A model generated the notes under the pieces. It had not been told where the DNA came from, did no database searches, and saw only the letters and a list, made by a program, of their open reading frames with translations. The translations under genes were made by a program, and so were the position numbers. Positions 46,032-56,379 of a DNA stretch of 64,000 bases are shown here, one piece after another. Location: assembly GCF_018446385.1 (NCBI RefSeq), contig NC_055996.1, positions 131,364,532-131,428,531 of the forward strand, given 5' to 3'. Source of the DNA: Zingiber officinale. Its lineage: Eukaryota > Streptophyta > Magnoliopsida > Zingiberales > Zingiberaceae. Position 1 is the stretch's first letter. The number at the start of each line of letters is the position of its first letter.

Positions 46032-47050
46032 ATGGAGGACTCCGGTCGAAGCTCTAGCCGGAGGATCAACGTAACTATGACTGCGGGGGAGTACGAGCTT
46101 TTCAAGGAGGTTAGGAAGCAGGCCGCCTCCGAAAGACAAGGCACAGTTTCACGACCTCGCCTAGCCCTTGAGGTATCCAAAGAACTAGCTCCCGCTTCCG
46201 ACAGGAGCTCAAAGAGGAAGCAGCCGGAAGAACTTCCGCGTGCTTCATTCCGAGAGCCTCGCCGCGATTATCATCGGGCCGGACCTCGCGGGCGTAGTCC
46301 AAAGAAGGAGGAGCCGCCAGCCTCAGTGGCGGAAAGCTCTCTACACCCGCCTCGGGATTCAGGAAAGGGGAAGGCCGTGATCATGGCTGAAGATCTGCCC
46401 GAAGATCCTGACGATAAGGTACCTTTCTCTGCCCAGATCTTGAAAGAAAGCCTGCCGAGGGGTTACCGAGCCCCAAACATTGGAGAATATGATGGGAGCA
46501 AGGACCCAGAAGAGCATCTGAGAAAGTTCAAGAACACGACTATATTGTATCAATATAGCGATGCCGTCAAATGCCGAGTCTTCCTGCACACTCTGTCGGG
46601 ATCGGCGCAAAGTGGTTCGATGGATTGCCCCAGAATCCATCGGTAAGAGGGACTTCAAACGGCCTTCTGCGCCGTTTCGCCGTGATCATAAGTACCAAAA
46701 CCGACCAGTCTTTTTGCTCTTAGCGAGTCAGTGAGCCCCTACGGCTACATCAATCGATTCGATCAAGTAGCCAGCGTCCCTCGCCACCTCTCGAGATCGA
46801 TGGCGCCTTCTCCCACGGATTGCGAGAAGGAGAATTCTTCAGAGATCTCATCACGCCCAGAGTTTTGACGATATGGTAGAGAAAGCTTCGTGCTATATCA
46901 AAGTGGAAGAAGCGCGGCCGCGGTGAGCCGAGAAGGCGGTGGCACGAACCGACACGAAGAAGAGCACCACACCCGGCCCTTCCAGCGCATTCAACGGGCA
47001 CTGACCCGCTCTGGGAGCCGGGCCACTCATGAGTCGCCGCCATAAGCGCC
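46032..47050 (+). pseudogene. Gag of second Tat copy, broken
   Basis: From the ATG at 46032 (MEDSGRSSSRRINVTM) the frame matches gag copy 1 almost perfectly to about 46611 (HTLSGSAQ). From there to about 47050 more than a dozen small deletions and substitutions destroy the frame, although the DNA still aligns to 28720-29220. The flanking parts stay nearly identical. Confidence 0.9.
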
Positions 47051-47200
47051 TGAGGCCTGGACCAAGGGGAGCACCATATTGCACATATCATCGATCCAGG
47101 ACGCACGATCTCAGCAACTGCTTCCAATTCGCCCGGGATTCCAGGCGAGCTGCGGAGCAAGGCTTGCCTCCCCCCGGCGCTGGCGCCTCAGATACAGAGA

Positions 47201-47701
47201 ATGGAGGAAGAACGGGCTGCAGTTGGACGTGCTCGGCAGGCCCGGCCCGACCTAGCTGGCCCATCTAACCAAGCTGGCCCCGGCGAAGACCGAAGAGACG
47301 CCGGAGAACTCGATAATCGGGGCAACGTGGCTGTGCGAGAGATTGGTATGATTTCAGGAGGGCCCACTGACGGAGACTCAGGCCGGGCACGTAAAGCACA
47401 TAGCCGGCGACTATATGTGGGGATCGTGGGATGCAGCTACGAGCAGGCATCTGGCCCTGTCCTCAGCTTCGGGCCCCAAGACTTGGAGGGTTTAGAGCTG
47501 CCCCACGATGATGCCCTCATAATCAGGGCCGTTATTGCTAATAGCCGAGTGGCTCGGGTCTTTGTGGATACCGGGAGCTCGGTCAACATTTTATTCAGGG
47601 CTGCGTTTGAGGAGATGCAGATCGACGCCGCTGAGCTACAACCTGTAACCACTTCCTTGTACGGATTTACAGGTAATGAAGTCAAGCCCATGGGTCAGAT
47701 C
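47201..47701 (+). CDS. Protease region of second Tat copy, truncated
   Basis: This frame matches 29368-29869 of copy 1. It carries the linker (GRARQARPDLAGPSN) and the retropepsin motif DTGSSVNILF at about 47569-47598. It is cut by the copia LTR at 47702, and its open frame enters the LTR for about 20 codons. Upstream, a shift near 47170-47190 separates it from the Cys-His segment. Confidence 0.85.
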
Positions 47702-50115
47702 TGTTGGTTGCTACTCGGAAAACCTATAGGTTCCACTGTACAAAAATTTTGTACAAAGGTCTGAACCTTTTCCTAGCTACCATGTGTTCTTTTAAATTAA
47801 ATTTTGGATCGCCTGCGGAACTTAACACGTTTGATCCAAAACTTAATCTATTTGTTCTTTTAGGTTTTGACTTGGATCTCCTGCGGAACTTAACACGTTC
47901 GACCCAAGTCTCCTTAAGTTATTAATTCCATTAAATATTAATTTCCATAAAAGGTTCCCAGTACTGACGTGGCGAGGCACATGGCCTTCTTGGATATGGG
48001 AGCAACCACCACCGACTAGACAAAACCTTTAATAGAAAGCTAATATTTAATTTCCTAAAATAACTTTAGGTTAACCAAAGAGAACAATCAAATCACAAGG
48101 AAAAGAAAGAAACAAAAGAACACAACTTCGAAAAAACATATTCGAAATTCTAGAACGTAAGCCTCTTGTATTTGGTATTATTTCCATAAATAACTAGCAT
48201 GATGCGGAAATAAAATTTACTAGTTATACCTTGTAGAAAAACCTCTTGATCTTCTACCGTATTCCTCTTCTAACCTCGGACGTTGTGTGGGCAACGATCT
48301 TCCGAGATGAGAAACCACCAATCACCTTCTTCTCCTCCTAGCTAGGTTCGGCCAACAAAGAGGAAGCTTCACCAAGGAAGAAAAACAAAATACTAACCAA
48401 GCTCCAAGAGATGCTAGCTTTCTCTCCTTCTTCTTCTTCTTCTCCGAGTAGTATCCGGCCACCACAAGAGCTCCAATAGAAGGGTAGGGTTCGGCCACCA
48501 CAAGAGGAAGAGAGGGAGAGGTTGGCCAGCCACACCAAGGAACAAAAGAGGGAGAGGAATAATAGAAGTTGTGTCTCATGAAGGCACCCCTACCCCTTCT
48601 TTTATATTCCTTGGCTTAGGCAAATTAGGAAATTTAATTACAATAAAACTTCCTTAATTTTCCTTGACATGAATTAATTGAGAAAAATAAAACAAAATTT
48701 CCCAATTAACTTGAGATGGCCGGCCACATTATTGGAAAAAAAGAGGACAAGTTTTAATCAACAATTAAAACTTCCTAATTTATTTCCGGAAATTTTAAAA
48801 AATAAAATTTCTCTTTAAAATCTCTTCATGGTTAATAAAAGGAAATATCTATAATTTTAATTTTATTAACATGTGAATAATTTTAAAGAGAAAATAAAAC
48901 ATCTCTCCAATCTACAAATAAGGAAAGAGATCTAATCTCTTTCTTTAATCTTTTGTAGATCTTTTACAAGAGAGATATTTTAATTTTAATTCTCTTTAAA
49001 ATATATCTTCCACATAATAATAAAAATTAAAATTAAATTTCTTTTTTAATTTATTTTGGTCGGCCCTACTAGCTTGGGTTCAAGCTAGGGCCAGCCACCC
49101 AATCTCATACCTAGGCCGGCCCTAGCTTGATCCCAAGCTAGCTTGGCCGGCCCCTATTGGGTGGGTATAGAAGGTGGTTATAGGTGGGTATAGAATTCTA
49201 TAAATAAGAGGCTACGATAGGGACCGAGAGGAGGAATTGGTTTTGGTCTCCCGATAAAATTAAGCATCCCGTGTTCGCCCCGAACACACAACTTAATTTT
49301 ATCAATGATAATTCATTCCACTAGAGAACTATCATTGAACTATCGCACCAATCCCAAATTACATTTTTGGGCTCCTTCTTATTATGAGTGTGTTAGTCTC
49401 CCTGTGTTTAAGATATCAAATGTCCACTAATTAAGTGAGTTACTGACAACTCATTTAATTAATATCTAAGTCCAAGAGTAGTACCACTCAACCTTCTTAT
49501 CATGTCGGACTAAGTCCACCTGCAGGGTTTAACATGACAATCTTTATGAGCTCCTCTTGAGGACATTATCAACCTAGTATCTCTAGGACACAGTTTCCTT
49601 CTATAATCAACAACACACACTATAAGTGATACCATTTCCCAACTTATCGGGTTTATTGATTCAACGAACTAAATCTCACCCATTGATAAATTAAAGAAAT
49701 AAATATCAAATATATGTGCTTGTTATTACATTAGGATTAAGAGCACACACTTCCATAATAACCGAGGTCTTTGTTTCTTTATAAAGTCAGTATAAAAGAA
49801 ACGACCTCAAATGGTCCTACTCAATACACTCTGAGTGTACTAGTGTAATTATATAGTCAAGATAAACTAATACCTAATTACACTACGACCTTCCAATGGT
49901 TTGTTCCTTTCCATCATGGTCGTGAGCTACTGTTTATAATTTATAAGGTACTGATAACATGATCTTCTATGTGTGACACCACACACCATGTCATCTACAA
50001 TATAAATTAATTGAACAACTACATTTATCATAAATGTAGACATTTGACCAATGTGATTCTTATTTCTAGATAAATGTTTATACCAAAAGCTAGGCTTTTA
50101 GTATACACTCCAACA
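47702..50115 (-). repeat. Copia LTR inside Tat copy 2
   Basis: This 2414-bp LTR is the same family as 29870-32277 and in the same orientation, inserted after the same GGTCAGATC. It starts TGTTGGTTGCTACTCGG and ends TACACTCCAACA on the plus strand. Unlike copy 1 it is followed not by AGATC and pol but by copia internal sequence: the polypurine tract in reverse (ATCTCCCACTTATAC). It is therefore a copia 3' LTR read on the minus strand. Confidence 0.93.
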
Positions 50116-50486
50116 ATCTCCCACTTATACTAAAAGACTAAGCTGCTATATCTGTTGTCATACATCTGATTCCTAACCCTTCAACATGCCCATCAAAAGC
50201 TCTTGCCTTAAGGACCTCAGTGGAAGGATCAATAGGTCATCACCTGATGCAATCTAGGCGGCAACAACTTCTCCTCGTTTATACGATTTCTCGTATTGGG
50301 TGGTACTTGCGCTCTATTGTGTTTACTTGCCTTATAGACTTATGGTTTCTTCGAGTTTGCTACTGCACCAACATTATTACAATAAATTGTAATAATTTTT
50401 GGACAAACCAGAAATCATATCTAAGTCTATCTTGAGGTTATTGAGTCATACAAATTTTAATGGCTACCTCAGAGGCTTGCCATATA
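50116..50486 (-). pseudogene. Inverted end of copia RNase H
   Basis: Read on the minus strand this aligns with the RNase H end and polypurine tract of the plus-strand copia at about 56020-56379 (both contain AAGTACCACC and GGAATCAGATGTATG) at roughly 80 percent by eye. Stops and indels show decay. It ends abruptly at about 50486, where plus-strand LTR sequence begins. Confidence 0.8.
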
Positions 50487-51415
50487 CTAATTTGCCTAGG
50501 CCAAGGAATATAAAAGAAGGGGTAGGGGTGCCTTCATGAGACATAACCTCTATTGTTTTCTCTCCCTTTTTCCTTGGTGTTGTGGCCGACCATTACCCTC
50601 TCCCTCTCTTCCTCTTGTGGTGGCCGAATACTTCATCTTTCTTGGAGTTCTTGTGGTGGCCGGATACTACTTGGAGAAGAAGAAGAAGAAGGAGAGAAAG
50701 CTAGCATCTCTTGGAGCTTGGTTAGTATTTTGATTTTCTTCTTTGGTAAAGTTCTTCCTTTGTGGCCGAACCTTGCTTGGAGGAGAAGAAGGTGGTTGGT
50801 GGTTTATCGTCTCGGAAGATCGTTGCCCACACAACGTCTGAGGTCAGAAGAGGAATACGGTAGAAGATCAAGAGGTTTTTTCTACAAGGTATAACTAGTA
50901 ATTTCTATTTCCGCATCATGCTAGTTATTTATGGAAATAATACCAAATACAAGAGGCTTACGTTCTAGAATTTCGAATATGTTTTTTCGAAGTTGTGTTC
51001 TTTTGTTTCTTTCTTTTCCTTGTGATTTGATTGCTCTCTTTGGTTAACCTAAAGTTATTTTAGGAAATTAAATATTAGCTTTCTATTAAAGGTTTTGTCT
51101 AGTCGGTGGTGGTTGCTCCCATATCCAAGAAGGCCATGTGCCTCGCCACGTCAGTACTGGGAACCTTTTATGGAAATTAATATTTAATGGAATTAATAAC
51201 TTAAGGAGACTTGGGTCGAGCGTGTTAAGTTCCGCAGGAGATCCAAGTCAAAACCTAAAAGAACAAATAGATTGAGTTTTGGATCAAACGTGTTAAGTTC
51301 CGCGGGCGATCCAAATTTAATTTAAAAGAACACATGGTAGCTAGGAAAATGTTCGGACCTTTGTACAAAATTTTTGTACAGTGGAACCTATAGGTTTTCC
51401 GAGTAGCAACCAACA
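50487..51415 (+). repeat. Truncated 5' LTR
   Basis: It matches about 57853-58781 of the 3' LTR and starts at CTAATTTGCCTAGG, only about 20 bases before the TATA box AATATAAAAG (50508-50517). It ends AGTAGCAACCAACA. The upstream two-thirds of the LTR is missing, replaced by inverted RNase H sequence. Confidence 0.9.
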
Positions 51416-52480
51416 ATTTATTCGAGCTAGGGCCTCAGTATTTGGTGTATAATTAGACATGTCAGCTTATTCGAGATAATAGTAGGATGTGCTAACTTTG
51501 TGGATGCAGGATCCAACTATTATGGCTTTTAATTAATTATGTGTGTGATTGGACCCTTGGACATGTCAAGGCAATTTATATGTGTGTGCATGATTGTATT
51601 AAAATACAGAGCCGTATTTAGTTTTATTAGGATTTTATTTTTGATCTAGATACATGTACATTCCTTTTATGGAATATAGGATCAAAATGTAAAATTCTAT
51701 TTATGTCACGAATCGAATCTTGCAAGGCGTGGAACCTTCTAAGGACCAGAGGCGCAGTGGAACTCGGAGCAAGATGGATGCGACAGTTAGATCCGGTGGC
51801 GGTGGCCAAATATGGCGGCAGCTTGGATGACAACACACGGAGGACAATTAAAGATAAAAGCCATAATAGTTGAAAATTAGATTTTCTATTTATTGCTTTT
51901 ATATTGTCTTGTCTGTGCATGTTAGTTTACAAGTTTAGTAGGCTAGCATAGTTAAAATTCCTCATTTATAAATAACTAAGTGGGAGAGGGATTTTAAGTA
52001 AATCCCATGGTCTCCATTATTGGTTTGTAAGTGATGCAAACAAGCTTGCGTTGGCTCGAGTGCCTTCCTCCATAACGGATGAGCTTGTTTGCGGATCACT
52101 AGAACGGACTTCCATTTTGGATGACTATAGGAAGTTAATTAAGAGCGTGTGATCTTCCCCAGCGGAAGGGGCATAATCTTATTAATGGACTTAGTGTCAA
52201 GTAATGGTGTACACTTAGACACATCTAATAGTATCCTCCCAACGGAGTCATTGCTATTATTTGTGTGACCAAATAATACCAACTATTAATTTTATTTGTC
52301 AAAAGTTAGGTTGACAAGATAATAAAATTAATGGGTTAAAACCCTCCTTTACAAATGTTGAATTTGTATCGTCCACACTAACGTGGCATACAAAATTCAC
52401 GGTGTTTTAAGGTGTTGGTTAATTTAAAATAGTATTGTTTGAGGAATCAATATTATTCTAAATTTAGAGTTCGACCAAAA
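51416..52480 (+). other. Copia leader region without coding sequence
   Basis: The sequence from the LTR end to the first gag similarity is AT-rich with no open frame. The expected primer-binding site directly after the LTR is not clean (ATTTATTCGAGC instead of a TGGTATCAGAGC-like sequence). It is probably the long untranslated leader of this copia family. Confidence 0.6.
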
Positions 52481-52489
52481 GTTATTTGT

Positions 52490-53430
52490 GATTCTTAGGA
52501 TGTCTTTCAACCTTTGTCCATCATACTTCAACAAAATAGACTTCTGGACCTAACTACATAGATTGGAAAAGAAACACGGACATTGTTCTTACTTCTGAAA
52601 GCTATAAATTTACTTGTCGACCATTGCCCATCACCACCTCTTGGTGAATCTACCCAAGAGGAGATTGAATATCATAGGAAATGGGTAAGCGGATGAGATG
52701 GCGCGGTGTTACATTTTGGCTTCAATGTCAAATGTATTGCAACATCGACATCAAGATTTACCAACGACTATGATATCATGAACAATCTCAAGGAACTCTT
52801 TGGTCATCGGGATAGGGCTTCTAGGCAAGAAGCCATGAGAAAGATAATGACGACCACCATGCAAGAGGGTACTCTGTAAGGATCATATTCTAAAGATGAT
52901 GGCTTATCCGAAATATGAGATCCTTGGAGGAGAAATTGATGGGAAACTCGGATCGATATGATCCTCCAAACGCTACCTAGAAGTTTTGAGCGATTCCGTT
53001 TGAACTATAATATGAATAAAAGGATTTATTCATTAGGGGAACTACTGACAAGCAGCAGAAGGGTTATTTAGTCACAATGCTCAAATTCACTATCTTGAAA
53101 ATGGTTCTACTTCTAAACCGAAAGGAAAGAAGAAGAAGAAACAATTTGGTTCGAAAGAAAGTGAATAAATCTCAGTGTACGGGATTTAATGAAGAAGAAG
53201 AAGGGCAAGTGCTTCATCTATAAGCAGGCAGGGAAGGCGGACTGTCCTCGTAAGAACCAAAACAAAGGTATATCTCATACTCTAGTTGTTGAAACATGTT
53301 TAGCGGTGTTATCTACCGCACCTGGTGTGTATACGGGAGCCACTGATCATGTCTACAATTCCTTGCAGGGGTTCCAGGACAACTATCTGAAGGGAGATTA
53401 TCATCTACATGGGCAATGCTACTAAGGTGG
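52490..53430 (+). pseudogene. Copia gag and zinc knuckle, decayed
   Basis: Scattered frames give Gag similarity: ESTQEEIEYHRKWVSG near 52650, then YDIMNNLKELFGHRDRASRQ and EAMRKIMTTTMQEGT near 52770-52875. At about 53205-53245 a zinc knuckle (CFIYKQAGKADCPRKNQNKG) has lost its second Cys and its His region. Protease remnants follow to about 53430. Frameshifts and stops separate the parts. Confidence 0.82.
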
Positions 53431-53719
53431 CAACTGTTACGGGAGAGATCTACTTATCTTTTAGTAGAAATAGAAATTTGGTTTTAAGAAATTGTCTTTA
53501 TGTACCAGTTTTAGAAAGAATTTAATTTTAGTTTCTAAACTGTTTTTAGATGGATATTCGGTTTCTTTCAATAACGATGTAGTTATTAAAAGAAATAAAG
53601 TGATTATCTGTTCCGGTGCATTAGTTGGCAATTTGTATATTTTAAATCAAATTCTTCCACAAAGCAAAACATGGAAATTTATAATTCATCTTCTAATTCT
53701 AATAAGAGAAAAGAACCTT

Positions 53720-54612
53720 CAGAAATGAACCAAGCATATCTTTGGCATCTAAGGCTTGGTCATATTAACTAAGTAGGATTCAAAGGCTTATAGCCGATGG
53801 ACTTTTGGGTTCATTAGAGTTGGAAAATTTTCCAACTTGTGAATCCTGCTTGGAAGGTAAAATGACCAACAGGCCGTTCAAGGCCAAGGGGTATAGAGCC
53901 AAAGAAGTGTTAGAGTTGGTTCATTCTGATTTGTGTGGTCCTATGTCTGTCCAGGCAAGAGGAGGTTTTGAATATTTTGTCTCTTTCATAGATGATTATT
54001 AAAGATATGGGTTCATTTACTTGTTGCGCCGCAAGTCTGAGTGCTTTGATAAGTTCAAAGAGTACAAGGCTGATGCGGAGAAACATCACGGTAAAAGTAT
54101 CAAGACACTACGGTTTGATCGTGATGGCGAGTATCTCTTAAGAGAGTTTAGGAGTTACTTATCAGAGGCCGGGATTCAATCTTAATTGTCCGCACCTGGT
54201 ACACCTTAACAGAATGGTATGGTAGAACAAATGAATAGGACTCTTATGGAAATAGTTAGATCAATGATAAGTTATTCAGAATTACCAAAATTTGTTTTGG
54301 GGGTATGCTCTGGAAACAGCAGTGTACATTCTGAATATGGTACCTTCTAAATCAGTACCCTTTACTCCCATAGAATTGTGGAATGGGTGTAAACCTAGTT
54401 TGAAACATATTCGAATTTGGGGTAGTCCAGCACATGTGCTGAAGGGAGATACTGACAAATTGGAATCACGTACAGAAGTTTGTCTGTGGGATATCCTGAA
54501 AGAACGAAAGGTGGTTTATAGTCCTAAAGATCAGAAGGTCATTGTTAGCACCAATGCCCGTTTTAGAAGAACACTATATAATGGATCACAAGCCCGAGTA
54601 AAGTTGTTTTAG
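53720..54612 (+). pseudogene. Copia integrase, decayed
   Basis: The zinc-binding part is near 53740-53860 (LRLGHIN, then CESCLEGKMTNRPF). The core follows (HSDLCGPMSVQARGG at about 53922) with stop codons within it, and the second Asp region reads RFDRDGEYLL near 54114. The Glu region (NGMVEQMNRTLMEIVRSM) is near 54215-54265. The C-terminal part at 54292-54612 has FTPIELWNGCKPSLKHIRIW. At least four stops or shifts are present. Confidence 0.85.
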
Positions 54613-54699
54613 AAGAACTTAGAGGACATGTCTACTTCAGTACCAACAATACAATATGAAGTACCACAAGAGCCGCAACACGTGTCACACATGATGCAC

Positions 54700-56358
54700 A
54701 ACCACAAACAATACCTCGTCGTAGTGGGAGGGTTGTGAGGCGACTGAAAGATTCATGTTTTGGGAGAGTCTTGGACTTGATCCGGGTAAACATGAACCCG
54801 ATCCCGGTCATATAATGAAGCACTCCAAGATATAGATCGACATCTTGGCAAAAGGCAATGAATTCGAAATAGAGTCCATGTATTCTAATAAGGTATGGGA
54901 GCTTGTAGAACCACCGATGGTGCAAAAGCCGTTGGATGCAAGTGGATCTACAAAAGGAAAAGAGGGATGACGGAAGGTAGAAACCTTCAAAGCTAGGCTT
55001 GTTGCGAAAGGTACACTCGGAAAGAGGGAATCGATTATGAGGAAACCTTTTCACCGTAGCCATGCTTAAGTCTATCCGGATACTCTTATCCATTCTGCTC
55101 ATATGGATTATGAGATTTGGCAAATGGATGTCAAGACTTTCCTTAATGGAAGTCTTGAAGAGAACATCCATATGAAGCAACGAAGGGTTCATTGAAAAGG
55201 CAAAGAGCATCTAGTGTGCAAGCTTAATCGGTCCATTTATGGATGAAGCAAGCTTCAAGGTCTTGGAACATCCGGTTTAATGAAGTAATCCAGTCATATG
55301 GATTTATTCAAAGTCCGGATGAGTCTTGTGTATATAAGAAGTGTAACGGAAACGTGGTGGTATTTCTTGTACTATACGTAGATGATATTTTGTTAATTGG
55401 CAACAATGTCAAGGTATTATCGGGCGTAAGGGTATGGTTGTCCAAACAATTTGATATGAAGGACTTAGGAGATTGTGCACATATTCTTGGGATCAAAGTT
55501 ATAAGGGATCGTAAGAAAAGAATGTTGTGTATCCCAAGCTTCATATATAGATACAATCCTTGCTCGTTTTAGCATGCAGGATTCCAAGAAAGGTTTCTTA
55601 CCTTTTAGACATGGAGTAGCTCTATCTAAAGAGATGTCTCCAAAGACAGCGAAAGATATAGAGAAAATGAAAGTAGTGCCTTATGCGTCGGCTGTAGGCA
55701 GCCTAATGTATGCAATGCTATGTACGAGACCCGATATCTATTTTCGTGGGCATGGTCAGTAGATATCGAGTAACCTGGACAAGGACATTGGACTGCTGTA
55801 AAGCATATATTAAAGTACCCGAGAAGGACTAGAGATTATATGCTAGTTTACCAAGCAGACGATCTGCTCCATGTGGGTTACACGGATTCAGATTTCCAAT
55901 CGGATAGGGATAACAGTAAGTCTACATCAGGCTATGTGTTTACTTTAGGAGGTGGAGCCATTTCATGGAGGAGTGTTAAGCAGAAATCGTTTCGACTCAA
56001 CCATGGAAGTCGAGTATGTAGCAGCCTCGAGGCAGCTAAAGAAGCGATATGGCTCAGGAACTTTCTAATGGACTTAGAAGTGATTCCTGGTTTGCCCAAA
56101 ATCATCACAATTTATTGTGATAATAGCGGTGCAGTTGCAAACTCGAAGGAACCACGAGCTCATAAGGCAAGTAAACATATAGAGCGCAAGTACCACCTGA
56201 TACGAGATATCGTGAAGCGAGGAGAAGTTGTCATCGCCAAGATTGCATCAGCGGATAACCTGGCAGATCCTTTCACTAAGGCCCTTCCGGCGAAAGCTTT
56301 CGATCGGAATGTGGAGGGAATGGGAATCAGATGTATGGTAGAAGATATGGCAGCTTAG
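54700..56358 (+). pseudogene. Copia reverse transcriptase and RNase H, decayed
   Basis: The first half (54700-55240) has many one-base deletions. The best frame, 55243-55572, has KQASRSWNIRFNEVIQSYGF and the catalytic LYVDDILLIGNN. 55574-55762 continues with VPYASAVGSLMYAMLCTRPD. RNase H at 55840-56358 contains GYTDSDFQSDRDNSKSTSGY, then KHIERKYHLIRD and NLADPFTKALP. The RNase H frame is open to its natural stop at 56356-56358, except for a local shift near 56000. Confidence 0.88.
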
Positions 56359-56367
56359 TCATTAGTA

Positions 56368-56379
56368 TAAGTGGGAGAT
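56368..56379 (+). other. Polypurine tract of the plus-strand copia
   Basis: AAGTGGGAGAT precedes the 3' LTR directly. It fixes the orientation of this element and, by comparison, of the inverted copy at 50116-50130. Confidence 0.85.

Larger units (their letters stand above)
45983..47701 (+). mobile_element. Second Tat copy: leader, gag and protease only
   Basis: Directly after LTR2 come the primer-binding region, leader, gag and protease of a second Tat copy, nearly identical to 28094-29869. It stops at 47701, where copia LTR sequence begins at the same base as in copy 1. No matching pol follows anywhere in the window. Confidence 0.92.

Noticed and set aside
50536..50894. Lys- and Leu-rich frames of 65 and 113 aa, repeated at 57904-58259
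   Set aside because: They lie inside copia LTRs just after the TATA box, occur in every LTR copy with frame-changing differences, and resemble no protein.
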